Assembly: GCF_000018885.1 (NCBI RefSeq)
Contig: NC_010168.1
Coordinates: 806,001 to 870,000 of the forward strand
DNA: 64,000 nt
DNA from: Renibacterium salmoninarum ATCC 33209
Lineage (GTDB): Bacteria > Actinomycetota > Actinomycetes > Actinomycetales > Micrococcaceae
Direction of reading: 5' to 3'
Shown: one piece after another, positions 27,128 to 35,345 of the stretch
How positions within the stretch are numbered: position 1 is the first letter of the stretch
How the letters are laid out: each line of letters starts with the position of its first letter
Program-made: the position numbers and the translations under genes
The notes under the pieces: model-generated
What the model saw: only the letters and a program-made list of their open reading frames with translations
Database searches by the model: none
What the model was told of the DNA's origin: nothing

Positions 27128-27243
27128 GAAACCCTCAGGACACACCGGGGCGATTCAGATAGTGGTACCAGAGTGACAGAACTTGCTGCTGGGGCAAATT
27201 CTGACCGCTCAAGCTGGCTATCAGTTGTGGAGTGTTCGGAAAG

Positions 27244-28428
27244 CTAGGCCAAGAACTCTTGCAATCTACGTACACCCTCAGCCAGATCGTCGTCGCCCAG
27301 CGCGTACGACAAGCGCAGGTAGCCGCTAGGCCCAAAAGCTTCACCAGGCACTACCGCAACCTCGGTTTTCTCCAGAATGAGGTTGGCAAGCTCGGCTGAG
27401 CTGGCAACGTTCATTCGCTCCAACAACCCACGCACATCGGCATAAACGTAAAAGGCCCCGTACGGAGTAGGGCACTCAAGCCCTTGAATTTGGTTTAGTC
27501 CGGCGACAATCGCTTTGCGACGGCGGTCGAAGGCCACGCCCATATTACGCACCGCGTCCAGCGGGCCAGATACCGCGGCTAACGCAGCCCGCTGCGATAG
27601 ATTGGCGACGTTCGACGTGGCGTGCGACTGCAAGTTGGTCGCAGCTTTGATGACGTCCAACGGCCCTACCATCCAGCCAACGCGCCAGCCGGTCATGGCA
27701 TAGGTCTTTGCTACGCCGTTAACCAAGATCACCTTGTCGCCAAGCTCAGGCGCGGCTGCAGCGATTGAAGTGAAGGGTACGCCGTCGTAGGTCAGGTGTT
27801 GATAAATCTCATCACTGACTACCCACAGTCCCTTTGACGCAGCCCATTGGCCAATCGCTCGTGTCTGTTCTGGCGAGTAGACCGCTCCGGTTGGGTTGGA
27901 GGGCGAGACGAAAAGCAACACCTTGGTCTTTGGCGTCAGCGCAGCCTCAAGTTGTTCGATCGTGACCAAATAGCCTTGATCCGCGCCAGCGAAAACTTCT
28001 ACCGGGACGCCATCGGCCAACCGGATAGCTTCTGGGTAGGTGGTCCAGAATGGGCCTGGAGCCAGAACCTCGTCTCCTGGATCAAGTAGCGTTGCAAAGG
28101 CTTCATAAACAGCTTGTTTACCGCCGTTGGTCACCAGAACCTGGGACGGTTCGACGGCGTAACCGGAGTCCCGTAGCGTCTGGGCGGCAATTGCTTCGCG
28201 CAGTTCAGGCAAGCCGGCCGCGGGCGAATAGCGATGATTCTTCGGATCTCGAGCAGCTTGGATGGCAGCTTCCACAATGTAATCAGGCGTGGGGAAGTCT
28301 GGTTCACCAGCACCGAAACTAATTACTGGTCGCCCTGCCGCTTTGAGTGCTTTGGCTTTGCCATCGACGGCGAGAGTTGCTGATTCGGCAATTGATCCGA
28401 TGCGCTGCGAGACACGGCTGGAAGTCAT
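27244..28428 (-). CDS. aspC: Pyridoxal-phosphate aminotransferase, probably aspartate aminotransferase
   Basis: Class I aminotransferase of 394 residues. Seen: [34 protein letters not shown] (PLP phosphate), [24 protein letters not shown] and [16 protein letters not shown] with the PLP Lys. The C-terminal LRLSYAL carries the Arg for the substrate carboxylate. The position just before tRNA-Trp and secE (divergent) is conserved in Micrococcaceae, where it is annotated as aspartate aminotransferase. Exact amino donor is inferred. Confidence 0.92.
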   Translation of the reverse strand: MTSSRVSQRIGSIAESATLAVDGKAKALKAAGRPVISFGAGEPDFPTPDYIVEAAIQAARDPKNHRYSPAAGLPELREAIAAQTLRDSGYAVEPSQVLVTNGGKQAVYEAFATLLDPGDEVLAPGPFWTTYPEAIRLADGVPVEVFAGADQGYLVTIEQLEAALTPKTKVLLFVSPSNPTGAVYSPEQTRAIGQWAASKGLWVVSDEIYQHLTYDGVPFTSIAAAAPELGDKVILVNGVAKTYAMTGWRVGWMVGPLDVIKAATNLQSHATSNVANLSQRAALAAVSGPLDAVRNMGVAFDRRRKAIVAGLNQIQGLECPTPYGAFYVYADVRGLLERMNVASSAELANLILEKTEVAVVPGEAFGPSGYLRLSYALGDDDLAEGVRRLQEFLA

Positions 28429-28606
28429 GACGGTACCTGGAGTCCTTCGTTTCGGCGGGTGATACAGCCAACTTTAGGCGCTATTGATCCCGAGTTCGAC
28501 GTCGACGCTCAGATTGCGTAGACTTATACCTCGGTGTTGAAATTACCATGATGGTTTGCGCCCTCATGGCTCTCACGAATGTGGGTTGAAATCAACGCAC
28601 CAACCT

Positions 28607-28679
28607 AGGGTAGTGGCGCAATTGGTAGCGCAGCGGTCTCCAAAACCGCAGGTTGCAGGTTCGAGTCCTGTCTACCCTG
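28607..28679 (+). tRNA. trpT: tRNA-Trp (anticodon CCA)
   Basis: Cloverleaf: acceptor AGGGTAG/CTACCCT, D-arm GCGC-AATTGGTA-GCGC, anticodon stem GCGGT/ACCGC with loop CTCCAAA, T-arm GCAGG-TTCGAGT-CCTGT, discriminator G. CCA is not encoded. The location before secE-nusG is the classic bacterial one. Confidence 0.97.
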
Positions 28680-28730
28680 CGCAATATGCACAACCCGTAG
28701 AATCCGAACTTCAAATCGAGTGAGGCACAG

Positions 28731-29027
28731 TTGACTGAAACAGCTGCCAGCAGCTCCCAAGGCCGTCCTGCTAAGAAATCTGGCAAGACTGGCGAGGGTG
28801 CCAAGTCCGGCAAGCCAGGGTTCTTCGGGTGCATCGCGCTCTTTGTCCGGCAAGTGATCGGCGAGTTGCGCAAAGTGGTCACCCCGACCCGTAAAGAACT
28901 AATCAACTACACAATCGTGGTCCTGGTATTCGTGATCATCATGATGGCGATCATTTGGGTTCTCGATTTTGCGTTCGGTTTTGGCGCAGGTTGGTTATTC
29001 GGCGGCGCCGGTCCGGTTGAAAAATAA
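28731..29027 (+). CDS. secE: Preprotein translocase subunit SecE
   Basis: Single-span subunit of the SecYEG channel. TTG start with GAGG upstream. A Ser/Lys/Gly-rich N-terminal tail is followed by the amphipathic helix FVRQVIGELRKVVTPTRKEL and a membrane helix (TIVVLVFVIIMMAIIWVLDF). A short Gly-rich tail follows. At 98 residues it is typical of actinobacteria. Confidence 0.96.
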   Translation: MTETAASSSQGRPAKKSGKTGEGAKSGKPGFFGCIALFVRQVIGELRKVVTPTRKELINYTIVVLVFVIIMMAIIWVLDFAFGFGAGWLFGGAGPVEK

Positions 29028-29101
29028 CTTCCTTTTGCGGATGTCCCGAAACTCGGGGCTAGAAACCTTGGGTAGTAAGCACTAAGAAAGCAGGAAGCAC
29101 C

Positions 29102-29896
29102 TTGTCTGAGCAGGAGCTCGATATGACTGAACAGAGCGAAGAGCCCAGCGCCGAGCAGAATGCTGCCCAGGTTGAGGACGTCGATTCTGCTGAAGTCGAC
29201 CAGGCTGACGTTGATTCAACCGAAGCTGACGAAGAGTCAGAGGCGGAAGAAGCCGAAGACGCCGAGGAATCTGAAGCGGCTGAAGCCGTCGATCCGGTCG
29301 AAGAATTTAAATCCAAACTTCGCCGCCAAGAGGGTGACTGGTACGTCATTCACTCTTACGCTGGCTATGAAAACCGGGTAAAAGCAAACCTGGAAACCCG
29401 TGCGCAGTCATTGAATATGGAAGAGCACATCTTCGAAATTCAGGTCCCGATGGAAGAAGTCGTCGAGATCAAGAACGCGCAACGCAAGGTAGTTAACCGC
29501 GTACGCATTCCCGGCTACGTGCTAGTCCGGATGGAGCTGACGGATGCTTCGTGGGGTGTTGTTCGCCACACTCCCGGTGTCACCGGTTTCGTCGGCAACG
29601 CGCACAACCCCGTTCCCTTGCGTCTAGACGAAGTTTTCTCGATGCTAGCGCCGGTCTTTGAAGACGAGCAGGCAGCAGAATCCGGTAAGGGATCTGCTAC
29701 CAAAGCTGCGCAGGCACCGATCGCGGTGGACTTCGAAATTGGCGAATCTGTCATTGTTAAGGAAGGTCCGTTCGAGACGCTTCCAGCGACGATTTCCGAG
29801 ATCAAACCCGAGTCGCAAACGCTGGTTGTTTTGGTTTCCCTGTTCGAGCGCGAGACTCCGGTTACGCTTTCGTTCAGCCAAGTCACCAAGATCTAG
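29102..29896 (+). CDS. nusG: Transcription elongation factor NusG
   Basis: Links RNA polymerase to Rho and ribosomes. An acidic N-terminal extension of about 70 residues rich in Glu, Asp, Ala and Ser is followed by the NGN domain ([29 protein letters not shown] [10 protein letters not shown]). A linker with basic and Ala residues follows. The C-terminal KOW domain has [24 protein letters not shown] at 29102 has AGGAA 5 nt upstream; ATG at 29123 with AGGAG is an equally good start and removes seven residues. Acidic extensions are known in actinobacterial NusG. Confidence 0.95.
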   Translation: MSEQELDMTEQSEEPSAEQNAAQVEDVDSAEVDQADVDSTEADEESEAEEAEDAEESEAAEAVDPVEEFKSKLRRQEGDWYVIHSYAGYENRVKANLETRAQSLNMEEHIFEIQVPMEEVVEIKNAQRKVVNRVRIPGYVLVRMELTDASWGVVRHTPGVTGFVGNAHNPVPLRLDEVFSMLAPVFEDEQAAESGKGSATKAAQAPIAVDFEIGESVIVKEGPFETLPATISEIKPESQTLVVLVSLFERETPVTLSFSQVTKI

Positions 29897-30036
29897 TAGA
29901 CTTAATAGATTCGAAAAGACTTAGTCGTCACTCGCCATGCTTTAGGCGGGGGACGACGTCGGTCGTCTTGCCATGACGACCCCCCCCTCAGATGCGCTCC
30001 GGCAGCTGAGGACAGCAATTGAGAGAAGGACCTGAA

Positions 30037-30468
30037 GTGGCTCCCAAAAAGAAAGTCACCGGCCTCATCAAGTTGCAGATCCAGGCAGGCGCCGCTAACC
30101 CGGCACCGCCTATCGGTCCTGCACTTGGTCAGCACGGTGTTAACATCATGGAATTCTGCAAGGCGTACAACGCTGCGACCGAATCCCAGCGTGGAAACGT
30201 CATCCCGGTGGAAATCACGGTCTATGAAGACCGTTCATTCACCTTCATCACCAAGACCCCGCCGGCTGCCGAGCTCATCAAAAAGGCTGCAGGCGTTGCC
30301 AAGGGTTCAGCTACCCCGCACACCGTCAAGGTTGCCAAGCTGACCAAGGCAAAGGTAAATGAAATCGCAACTCAGAAGCTCGTTGATCTGAACGCGAACG
30401 ACGTCGAGGCTGCGGCCAAGATCATCGCTGGTACCGCCCGCTCGATGGGTATCACCGTAGAGGGCTAA
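30037..30468 (+). CDS. rplK: 50S ribosomal protein L11
   Basis: GTG at 30037 with GAGAAGGA upstream gives 143 residues, the usual length; a TTG 18 bp earlier would add a non-conserved tail. Recognised by [20 protein letters not shown], which holds the thiostrepton/RelA region. The 140-bp leader after nusG includes the hairpin GGTCGTC-TTGCCAT-GACGACC near 29970-29990, which may matter for control of the operon. Confidence 0.96.
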
Positions 30469-30571
30469 TCCCTCCACGGACTAAAAACATATTGAAGCCA
30501 CCTGTATCGGTGGCTGTGGCAGGGCCCAGCGCGGTCCGACAGACCACAACTGCACAAGGAGAAAGAGCAGC

Positions 30572-31279
30572 ATGGCAAAGCGCAGCAAAGCATATGAGGC
30601 AGCAGTAGCCAAGATCGAAGAGGGCAAGTTCTACGCCCCCGCCGATGCGGTTACGCTGGCCCAAGACACTAACCCGTCCAAGTTCGACGCTACCATTGAG
30701 GTCGCGTTCCGCTTGGGTGTTGACCCCCGTAAGGCCGACCAGATGGTCCGCGGCACCGTTATCTTGCCGCACGGCACCGGTAAGACCGCCCGCGTCCTGG
30801 TTTTCGCAACCGGTGACCGCGCAGAAGCAGCTATTGCTGCAGGCGCTGACTTCGTCGGTTCTGACGATCTGATCGAAAAGATCGCCGGTGGCTGGACCGA
30901 CTTCGACGCCGCAGTTGCGACGCCGGACTTGATGGGTAAAGTTGGCCGCTTGGGTAAGGTTCTTGGCCCGCGTAACTTGATGCCGAACCCGAAGACTGGC
31001 ACCGTGACCGTTGATGTTGCTAAGGCTGTCAACGAGATCAAGGGTGGCAAGATCGACTTCCGCGTTGACAAGCACTCAAACCTGCACTTCATCATTGGCA
31101 AGGTGTCCTTCGGCGCCCAGCAGCTCGTAGAGAACTACGCCGCTGCTCTTGACGAAGTTCTTCGTTTGAAGCCGTCCACTTCGAAGGGACGTTACTTGCA
31201 GAAGGCAACCGTGACCACCACCTTCGGCCCCGGCATCTCCGTGGACCCGAACGTGACCAAGGTTCTTGCAGACGCATAA
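30572..31279 (+). CDS. rplA: 50S ribosomal protein L1
   Basis: L1 builds the ribosome stalk near the exit site and represses its own mRNA. Recognised by [23 protein letters not shown] (here as [17 protein letters not shown]). 235 residues. The spacer after rplK has the hairpin AGCCACC-TGTATC-GGTGGCT near 30496-30515, a candidate regulatory element. The gene is followed at once by a strong terminator. Confidence 0.96.
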   Translation: MAKRSKAYEAAVAKIEEGKFYAPADAVTLAQDTNPSKFDATIEVAFRLGVDPRKADQMVRGTVILPHGTGKTARVLVFATGDRAEAAIAAGADFVGSDDLIEKIAGGWTDFDAAVATPDLMGKVGRLGKVLGPRNLMPNPKTGTVTVDVAKAVNEIKGGKIDFRVDKHSNLHFIIGKVSFGAQQLVENYAAALDEVLRLKPSTSKGRYLQKATVTTTFGPGISVDPNVTKVLADA

Positions 31280-31297
31280 GCTACAAAATTTATTCAC

Positions 31298-31331
31298 GAA
31301 GGGCCGGGAAGTGGAAGCTTCCCGGCCCTTC
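31298..31331 (+). terminator. Terminator after rplA
   Basis: Perfect 14-bp arms GAAGGGCCGGGAAG/CTTCCCGGCCCTTC with a 6-nt loop, 18 bp after the rplA stop. It separates rplKA from the acetyltransferase genes. Confidence 0.9.
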
Positions 31332-31360
31332 GTCATTCCGAATTGGATACACTCGATTTC

Positions 31361-31900
31361 ATGCCTGACTCTCTTGAAGTCTTTCGTGCCGCGAGTACGG
31401 CAGACCTGGCCGCCGTCGTCGAACTTGCTGCTTTAACCTTCCCCTATTCGGCGCCAGCTGGTTCCGATCCAGCCAACATCAATTTTCATATTGCGAACTT
31501 CTTAAATGCGGAAAGATTCGCTGAGTACATCGCGCAAGAATCTGCACATTTGTCGCTGGCCGAAATAGATGGAGCATTGCGCGGCTACAGCTTGCTCCTA
31601 GTGCAGCAACCGCAAGATCCCGATGTGCGCAAAGCAGTATTGGCTAACCCAACGGCCGAATTGAGCAAATGCTACGTGCATCCAGAAGAGCACGGTTCAG
31701 GCCTGGCGGCGCGGCTTATGGTGCGAAACCTGGAGATCGCCAAGGCTGAAGGTGCGGCTACGGTTTGGCTGGGCGTCAGTAGCGTCAATGAGCGGGCCAA
31801 GCGTTTTTATCAAAAACAGGGCTTTAGATCAGTTGGGAAGAAATATTTCATGTTTGGCGGCGAACAAGAACGCGATGATGTCCTAGAGGTGGTCTTGTGA
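31361..31900 (+). CDS. GNAT-family N-acetyltransferase
   Basis: ATG at 31361 gives 179 residues (MPDSLEVFRAAST). GNAT motif A is ELSKCYVHPEEHGSGLAARL, with the acetyl-CoA loop HGSGLA. Motif B follows (TVWLGVSSVNERAKRFYQKQ). The substrate is unknown; close family members include ribosomal-protein and amino-acid acetyltransferases. The stop overlaps the next acetyltransferase gene by 4 bp (GTGA). Confidence 0.85.
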   Translation: MPDSLEVFRAASTADLAAVVELAALTFPYSAPAGSDPANINFHIANFLNAERFAEYIAQESAHLSLAEIDGALRGYSLLLVQQPQDPDVRKAVLANPTAELSKCYVHPEEHGSGLAARLMVRNLEIAKAEGAATVWLGVSSVNERAKRFYQKQGFRSVGKKYFMFGGEQERDDVLEVVL

Positions 31901-32430
31901 CCGGAGCCGTGGAGATACGTCTGAGGACAGATCAAGACTTAGCGCCGATTTTGACCGTACTGGCCGTGTGTGCCGGCGACTCAGGCTACTTTGCGGACGA
32001 CGACGGTCAATTGGTACCGCACGCGTTGGAATCTCTCGATGATCCGAGGTTCACCGGATCCTGGGTTGCTAGCATCGACGGCGAAGTTATTGGCCAAATT
32101 TCGATCATGCCGCTCGCGCTGAACGAAGACCCGGAATATCTGCCCTTTTGGTTGGCGGCAACTGCCCAGCCAATTGAGCGGCACGCGCTGATCAAAAGAC
32201 TTTGCGTGCATCCGAAAGCACAAGGTCGTGGCGCCGCTAGTTTGCTGATGGAGACTGCGATGACGGAGCTAGCAGCCTCTGGTTTAATCGGCGTGCTAGA
32301 CACTGCCTCGATCGCCCAGTCTGCAATGGCCCTCTACCGAAAACTTGGTTGGCGCGAAGTCGGCAGAACTAAACCAACTTGGACAGACGAACCATTCGAT
32401 GCCGTGTTATTTGTACAGCCGGGCCATTAG
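31897..32430 (+). CDS. GNAT-family N-acetyltransferase
   Basis: 177 residues with the CoA-binding stretch LIKRLCVHPKAQGRGAASLL and the C-terminal pair ALYRKLGWREVG. GTG start overlaps the upstream acetyltransferase stop, so both are made from one message. Substrate unknown. Confidence 0.85.
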   Translation: MTGAVEIRLRTDQDLAPILTVLAVCAGDSGYFADDDGQLVPHALESLDDPRFTGSWVASIDGEVIGQISIMPLALNEDPEYLPFWLAATAQPIERHALIKRLCVHPKAQGRGAASLLMETAMTELAASGLIGVLDTASIAQSAMALYRKLGWREVGRTKPTWTDEPFDAVLFVQPGH

Positions 32431-32498
32431 AAAAAATTCGTGGGATCTGTAGCGAAATGGCTATGTTGCCAGAATCGTCCGGCTAGTAGGCTCGTTAC

Positions 32499-33584
32499 AT
32501 GACTTTCGAATTGATTATTACGCCGTTGCAGTTGCCGGACGCTCTTGATTCGGCAGATGCTACTGACTTTCACGAGGCGAGCGCGGCGATCGATGAGGTC
32601 AAATTGGAAATTTGGGGAAATCGCGACCGAATTTCTACGCCGGAGGCGCGTTTAACCAATTGGCGGGACAATGAATATTCCCAGAATCAAATGTTCCTAG
32701 GTCGCCTGGATGGCAAACTTGCTGGCTATGCCTCTGTGCATTTCTCTTTGAAAGATAACCTCAATACCGCTTATCTCTACGCTGCGGTATTGCCCGAGCA
32801 CCGCCATCGGGGTTTCGGTAGGCAATTGTTAGCCAAAGCCGAACAATTTGCGGCCGAAAATGGTCGAACCGTAGTGCAGTCCAACACTGAGCATCCGTCT
32901 GGGTTCCCGTTTGAAGGGGCTTTGGTGCCCAAGCCAGGTAGCGGAGCCTTACCTGCGGATTCGGCAGGTGTGCTTTTCGCGCAAAAATATGGTTTCGAGT
33001 TGGAAATGGTTGAGCGGTTCAGCGAGCTGTCCGTGCCAGTTTCAGCTGAGAGACTGGCTGAGTTCCGTATCGCATCTCAGGCCAAGGCCGGGTCCGACTA
33101 TCAGATTGTGTATTGGCATGACCGAGTGCCGGAAGAAATTGCGGAAGAACTCGCTAAAGCGTTGACTCAGATGACCATCGACATGCCCAGCGCTGGGCTG
33201 GAGTTTGAGGTAGAGCGTTGGGACGTTGCCCGGCTCCGCAAATCGGAGAAAGATAGTTTGGCTTCGGGCCAGCAATCCTTTGGCCTTGCCGCAATGCATG
33301 CACCTACCGGTGAGGTGGCGGCGTATACCTATATTCACTAAGATGCCAAGAATCCGGAAATCCTCTCGCAGGAGGACACCTTCGTTTTTGGCAACCATCG
33401 GGGAAAGCGCCTTGGCATGTTGGTCAAAGCCGCGATGCTGGAATACCTGGCTGAGGAACTGCCGCAAACTCGTAAGGTAATTACCTGGAATGCTGCTGAG
33501 AACGACTACATGTTGGCGATCAACATAGACCTGGGTTTCACACCCGCTGGTTACGACGGCGCGTGGCAGAAGGTGCTGCGTTGA
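32499..33584 (+). pseudogene. Two-domain GNAT acetyltransferase with in-frame TAA
   Basis: The first GNAT domain has AAVLPEHRHRGFGRQLLAKA. The second starts near residue 190 and is broken by TAA at 33339-33341 (TYIH, stop, then DAKNPEILSQEDT). The same frame then runs without fault to TGA at 33582 through GNHRGKRLGMLVKAAML, the second acetyl-CoA loop. A single nonsense substitution explains the break. The architecture resembles actinobacterial tandem-GNAT proteins of about 360 residues. Confidence 0.87.
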
Positions 33585-33768
33585 CCTTTGCTCTGGTTAC
33601 CGAGGCGAAACGAAGAACTACTACTGCGGGGCGAACGATAGTTGGGAAGCAGGTTTGCGGGCAGCTCGGAAACGTTGGCAGGAGCTGGGGCTGATACACG
33701 CTGACAATGCTAAAGGAAAACGAGCCAATGCTCCGAATCAACCACGCAATGGGTTTCACAAAAGATAA
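33583..33768 (+). pseudogene. Possible gene remnant between GNAT and rplJ
   Basis: An open stretch without a start codon reads YYCGANDSWEAGLRAARKRW and ends NAPNQPRNGFHKR before TAA at 33766. The composition looks protein-like rather than random, but I do not recognise it. A TTG overlapping the GNAT stop (33581) opens a different frame that ends early, so a frameshift near 33625 is possible. Evidence is weak. Confidence 0.25.
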
Positions 33769-33934
33769 GACCGTGCTTTGTCTAGATCTGAGGCTCTGAG
33801 ACCGATCTTTCGCTGCCAGATAGGGTGATTTGGTGCACTTCGCGATGATGCCGTAAGCTTGAGCTACCAAAGACCGCCGGTTGATTAGTTGTGTGCGCTG
33901 AATCCTCGGTAAATACATCGATCCGAAAGTTCTC

Positions 33935-34060
33935 TTCTGAGAATGGCCTGCGCAGGTGAACGAAGCAATGTTCTCCGAAATGCTGAATGCACGTCGGATC
34001 GAGCTTAGCCCCGTGCATCTGCGCGGGGCATTGTTGTTGAAGGACCCGCTCCACCGGCAT
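33935..34060 (+). promoter_or_regulatory. L10 leader (autoregulatory rplJL mRNA leader)
   Basis: The 300 bp between the GNAT remnant and rplJ contain CTGCGCAGGTGAACGAAGCA near 33950 and CATCTGCGCGGGGCATTG near 34013. These can pair as the kink-turn-containing helix bound by the L10-L12 complex in other bacteria. The assignment rests on position and these short motifs. Confidence 0.55.
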
Positions 34061-34081
34061 TGAAATCCCGGAAGGAGGGTT

Positions 34082-34729
34082 ATGGCAACGCCGAACAAGG
34101 TGGCAGCCGTGGAGGAAATCACCACCGATTTCAAAGAATCCACCGCAGCAGTCCTGACCGAATACCGTGGGCTCACCGTTGCGAAGCTCAAAGAGCTGCG
34201 CGTATCCCTGGGCGCCGAGACCAAGTTCTCGGTCGTCAAGAATACGTTGACCGCTATTGCTGCGAAGGAAGCTGGTGTTGACGCTTTCGAAGGTCAGCTC
34301 GCCGGCCCGACCGCAATCGCGTTCATCAAGGGCGACGCTGTCGCCGCAGCAAAGAGCATGACGGATTTTGCTAAGACCAACAAGGAACTGGTTATCAAGA
34401 CCGGTATCTTCGAGGGCAAGGCATTGAACGCCAGCGAGGTTGCCGCACTGGCAGCACTCGAATCCCGTGAACTGCAGCTGACCAAGGTTGCCAGCATCCT
34501 CAAGGCTCCGATTGCAGCAGCTGCGCGCTCCATTGACGCGCTGCGCATCAAGCTTGCCGAGGGCGCTCCGGCTGCTCCGGTCGAAGAGGCTGCTCCTGTA
34601 GAGGCTCCGGCCGCTGAGGAAGCTCCCGCTGAAGCTGCTCCGGCAGCCGAAGAGGTAGTAGTCGAAGAAGCAGCAGTAGCGGCCCCGGCCGAAGCTGCTG
34701 CTGAGACCGAGACTCCTACCGAGGCTTAG
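34082..34729 (+). CDS. rplJ: 50S ribosomal protein L10
   Basis: Base of the L7/L12 stalk. The N-terminal region is conserved (VLTEYRGLTVAKLKELRVSL, KFSVVKNTLTAIAAKEAG, GPTAIAFIKGD), and the helix for L12 binding is at about 135-165. A C-terminal tail of about 50 residues is Ala/Glu/Pro-rich and low-complexity, making the protein 215 residues, longer than the usual ~170. The ribosome site GGAAGGAGGG lies 3-8 nt before ATG. Confidence 0.96.
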   Translation: MATPNKVAAVEEITTDFKESTAAVLTEYRGLTVAKLKELRVSLGAETKFSVVKNTLTAIAAKEAGVDAFEGQLAGPTAIAFIKGDAVAAAKSMTDFAKTNKELVIKTGIFEGKALNASEVAALAALESRELQLTKVASILKAPIAAAARSIDALRIKLAEGAPAAPVEEAAPVEAPAAEEAPAEAAPAAEEVVVEEAAVAAPAEAAAETETPTEA

Positions 34730-34828
34730 TCTCCGCGGGCGCAAGCCCTGGAACCAACCTGGTCCGCAACGGAATCAGGATTCAGACCCGGCCCACGCGG
34801 TCAAAGAAGAAGAGAAGGAGCGCCAACC

Positions 34829-35209
34829 ATGGCAAAGCTCACCAACGACGAGCTCATTGAAGCTTTCAAGGAACTGACCATCATCGAGCTCTCCGAGTTC
34901 GTGAAGCAGTTCGAGGAGACCTTCGAGGTCACCGCTGCTGCTGTTGCAGTTGCTGGCCCCGCAGGCTGCAGCGGCGAAGCTGCTGCAGAGGAAGAGAAGG
35001 ATTCCTTCGACGTTATCCTCGAATCCGCTGGCGAAAAGAAGATTGCAGTCATCAAGGAGGTGCGCGCGCTGACCTCCTTGGGCTTGAAAGAAGCAAAGGA
35101 CGTTGTCGACGCCGCTCCGAAGGCTGTTCTCGAAGGCGCCACCAAGGAAGCTGCCGAGAAGGCAAAAGCTCAGCTCGAAGAAGCTGGCGCAACCGTTACC
35201 CTCAAGTAA
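34829..35209 (+). CDS. rplL: 50S ribosomal protein L7/L12
   Basis: 126 residues. The N-terminal dimerisation helices ([20 protein letters not shown]) and an Ala-rich hinge lead to the C-terminal factor-binding domain ([20 protein letters not shown]). The hinge contains Cys in [10 protein letters not shown], an uncommon residue there. Ribosome site AGAAGGAG. Confidence 0.96.
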   Translation: MAKLTNDELIEAFKELTIIELSEFVKQFEETFEVTAAAVAVAGPAGCSGEAAAEEEKDSFDVILESAGEKKIAVIKEVRALTSLGLKEAKDVVDAAPKAVLEGATKEAAEKAKAQLEEAGATVTLK

Positions 35210-35226
35210 CTCAACGCCTGATTCAA

Positions 35227-35265
35227 GAAAAGCCCCGAACTCGCGATGCGAGTTCGGGGCTTTTC
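35227..35265 (+). terminator. Strong terminator after rplL
   Basis: Perfect 18-bp arms starting GAAAAGCCCCGAACTCGC with a 3-nt loop, followed by TTTGT. It begins 18 bp after the rplL stop. In contrast to the nearby hairpin at 35283, it has the A-tract/U-tract form of an intrinsic terminator. Confidence 0.93.
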
Positions 35266-35282
35266 TTTGTGCTGCTCAACCT

Positions 35283-35345
35283 CGTCGAGTGTCGACTTAT
35301 GGCTGGTTTGCGAGGGATTTACCAGCCATAAGTCGACACTCGACG
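35283..35345. repeat. 25-bp perfect inverted repeat, hairpin family 2 copy A
   Basis: Arms 35283-35307 and 35321-35345 are perfect over 25 bp with a 13-nt loop. The outer part CGTCGAGTGTCGACTT is shared with 40954-41016. The second arm ends directly at the stop codon of the GH85 gene (35346). A separate normal terminator for rplL lies just before it, so termination of rplL does not need it. Confidence 0.95.

Larger units (their letters stand above)
24465..27157 (+). mobile_element. IS994-like element, copy 3, interrupted by a second IS
   Basis: The ends TGAATCGCCCCGGTGTGTCC at 24465 and its exact reverse complement ending at 27157 delimit the element. Without the nested 1344-bp insert and its 3-bp duplication it is 1346 bp, the same as copy 2. 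The flanking triplets are GTG and GAT, so no target duplication is left, which suggests a deletion or recombination at one side after insertion. Confidence 0.93.

Noticed and set aside
29059..29349. Ser-rich ORF opposite nusG
   Set aside because: It is the antisense reading of the acidic Glu/Asp-rich NusG extension.
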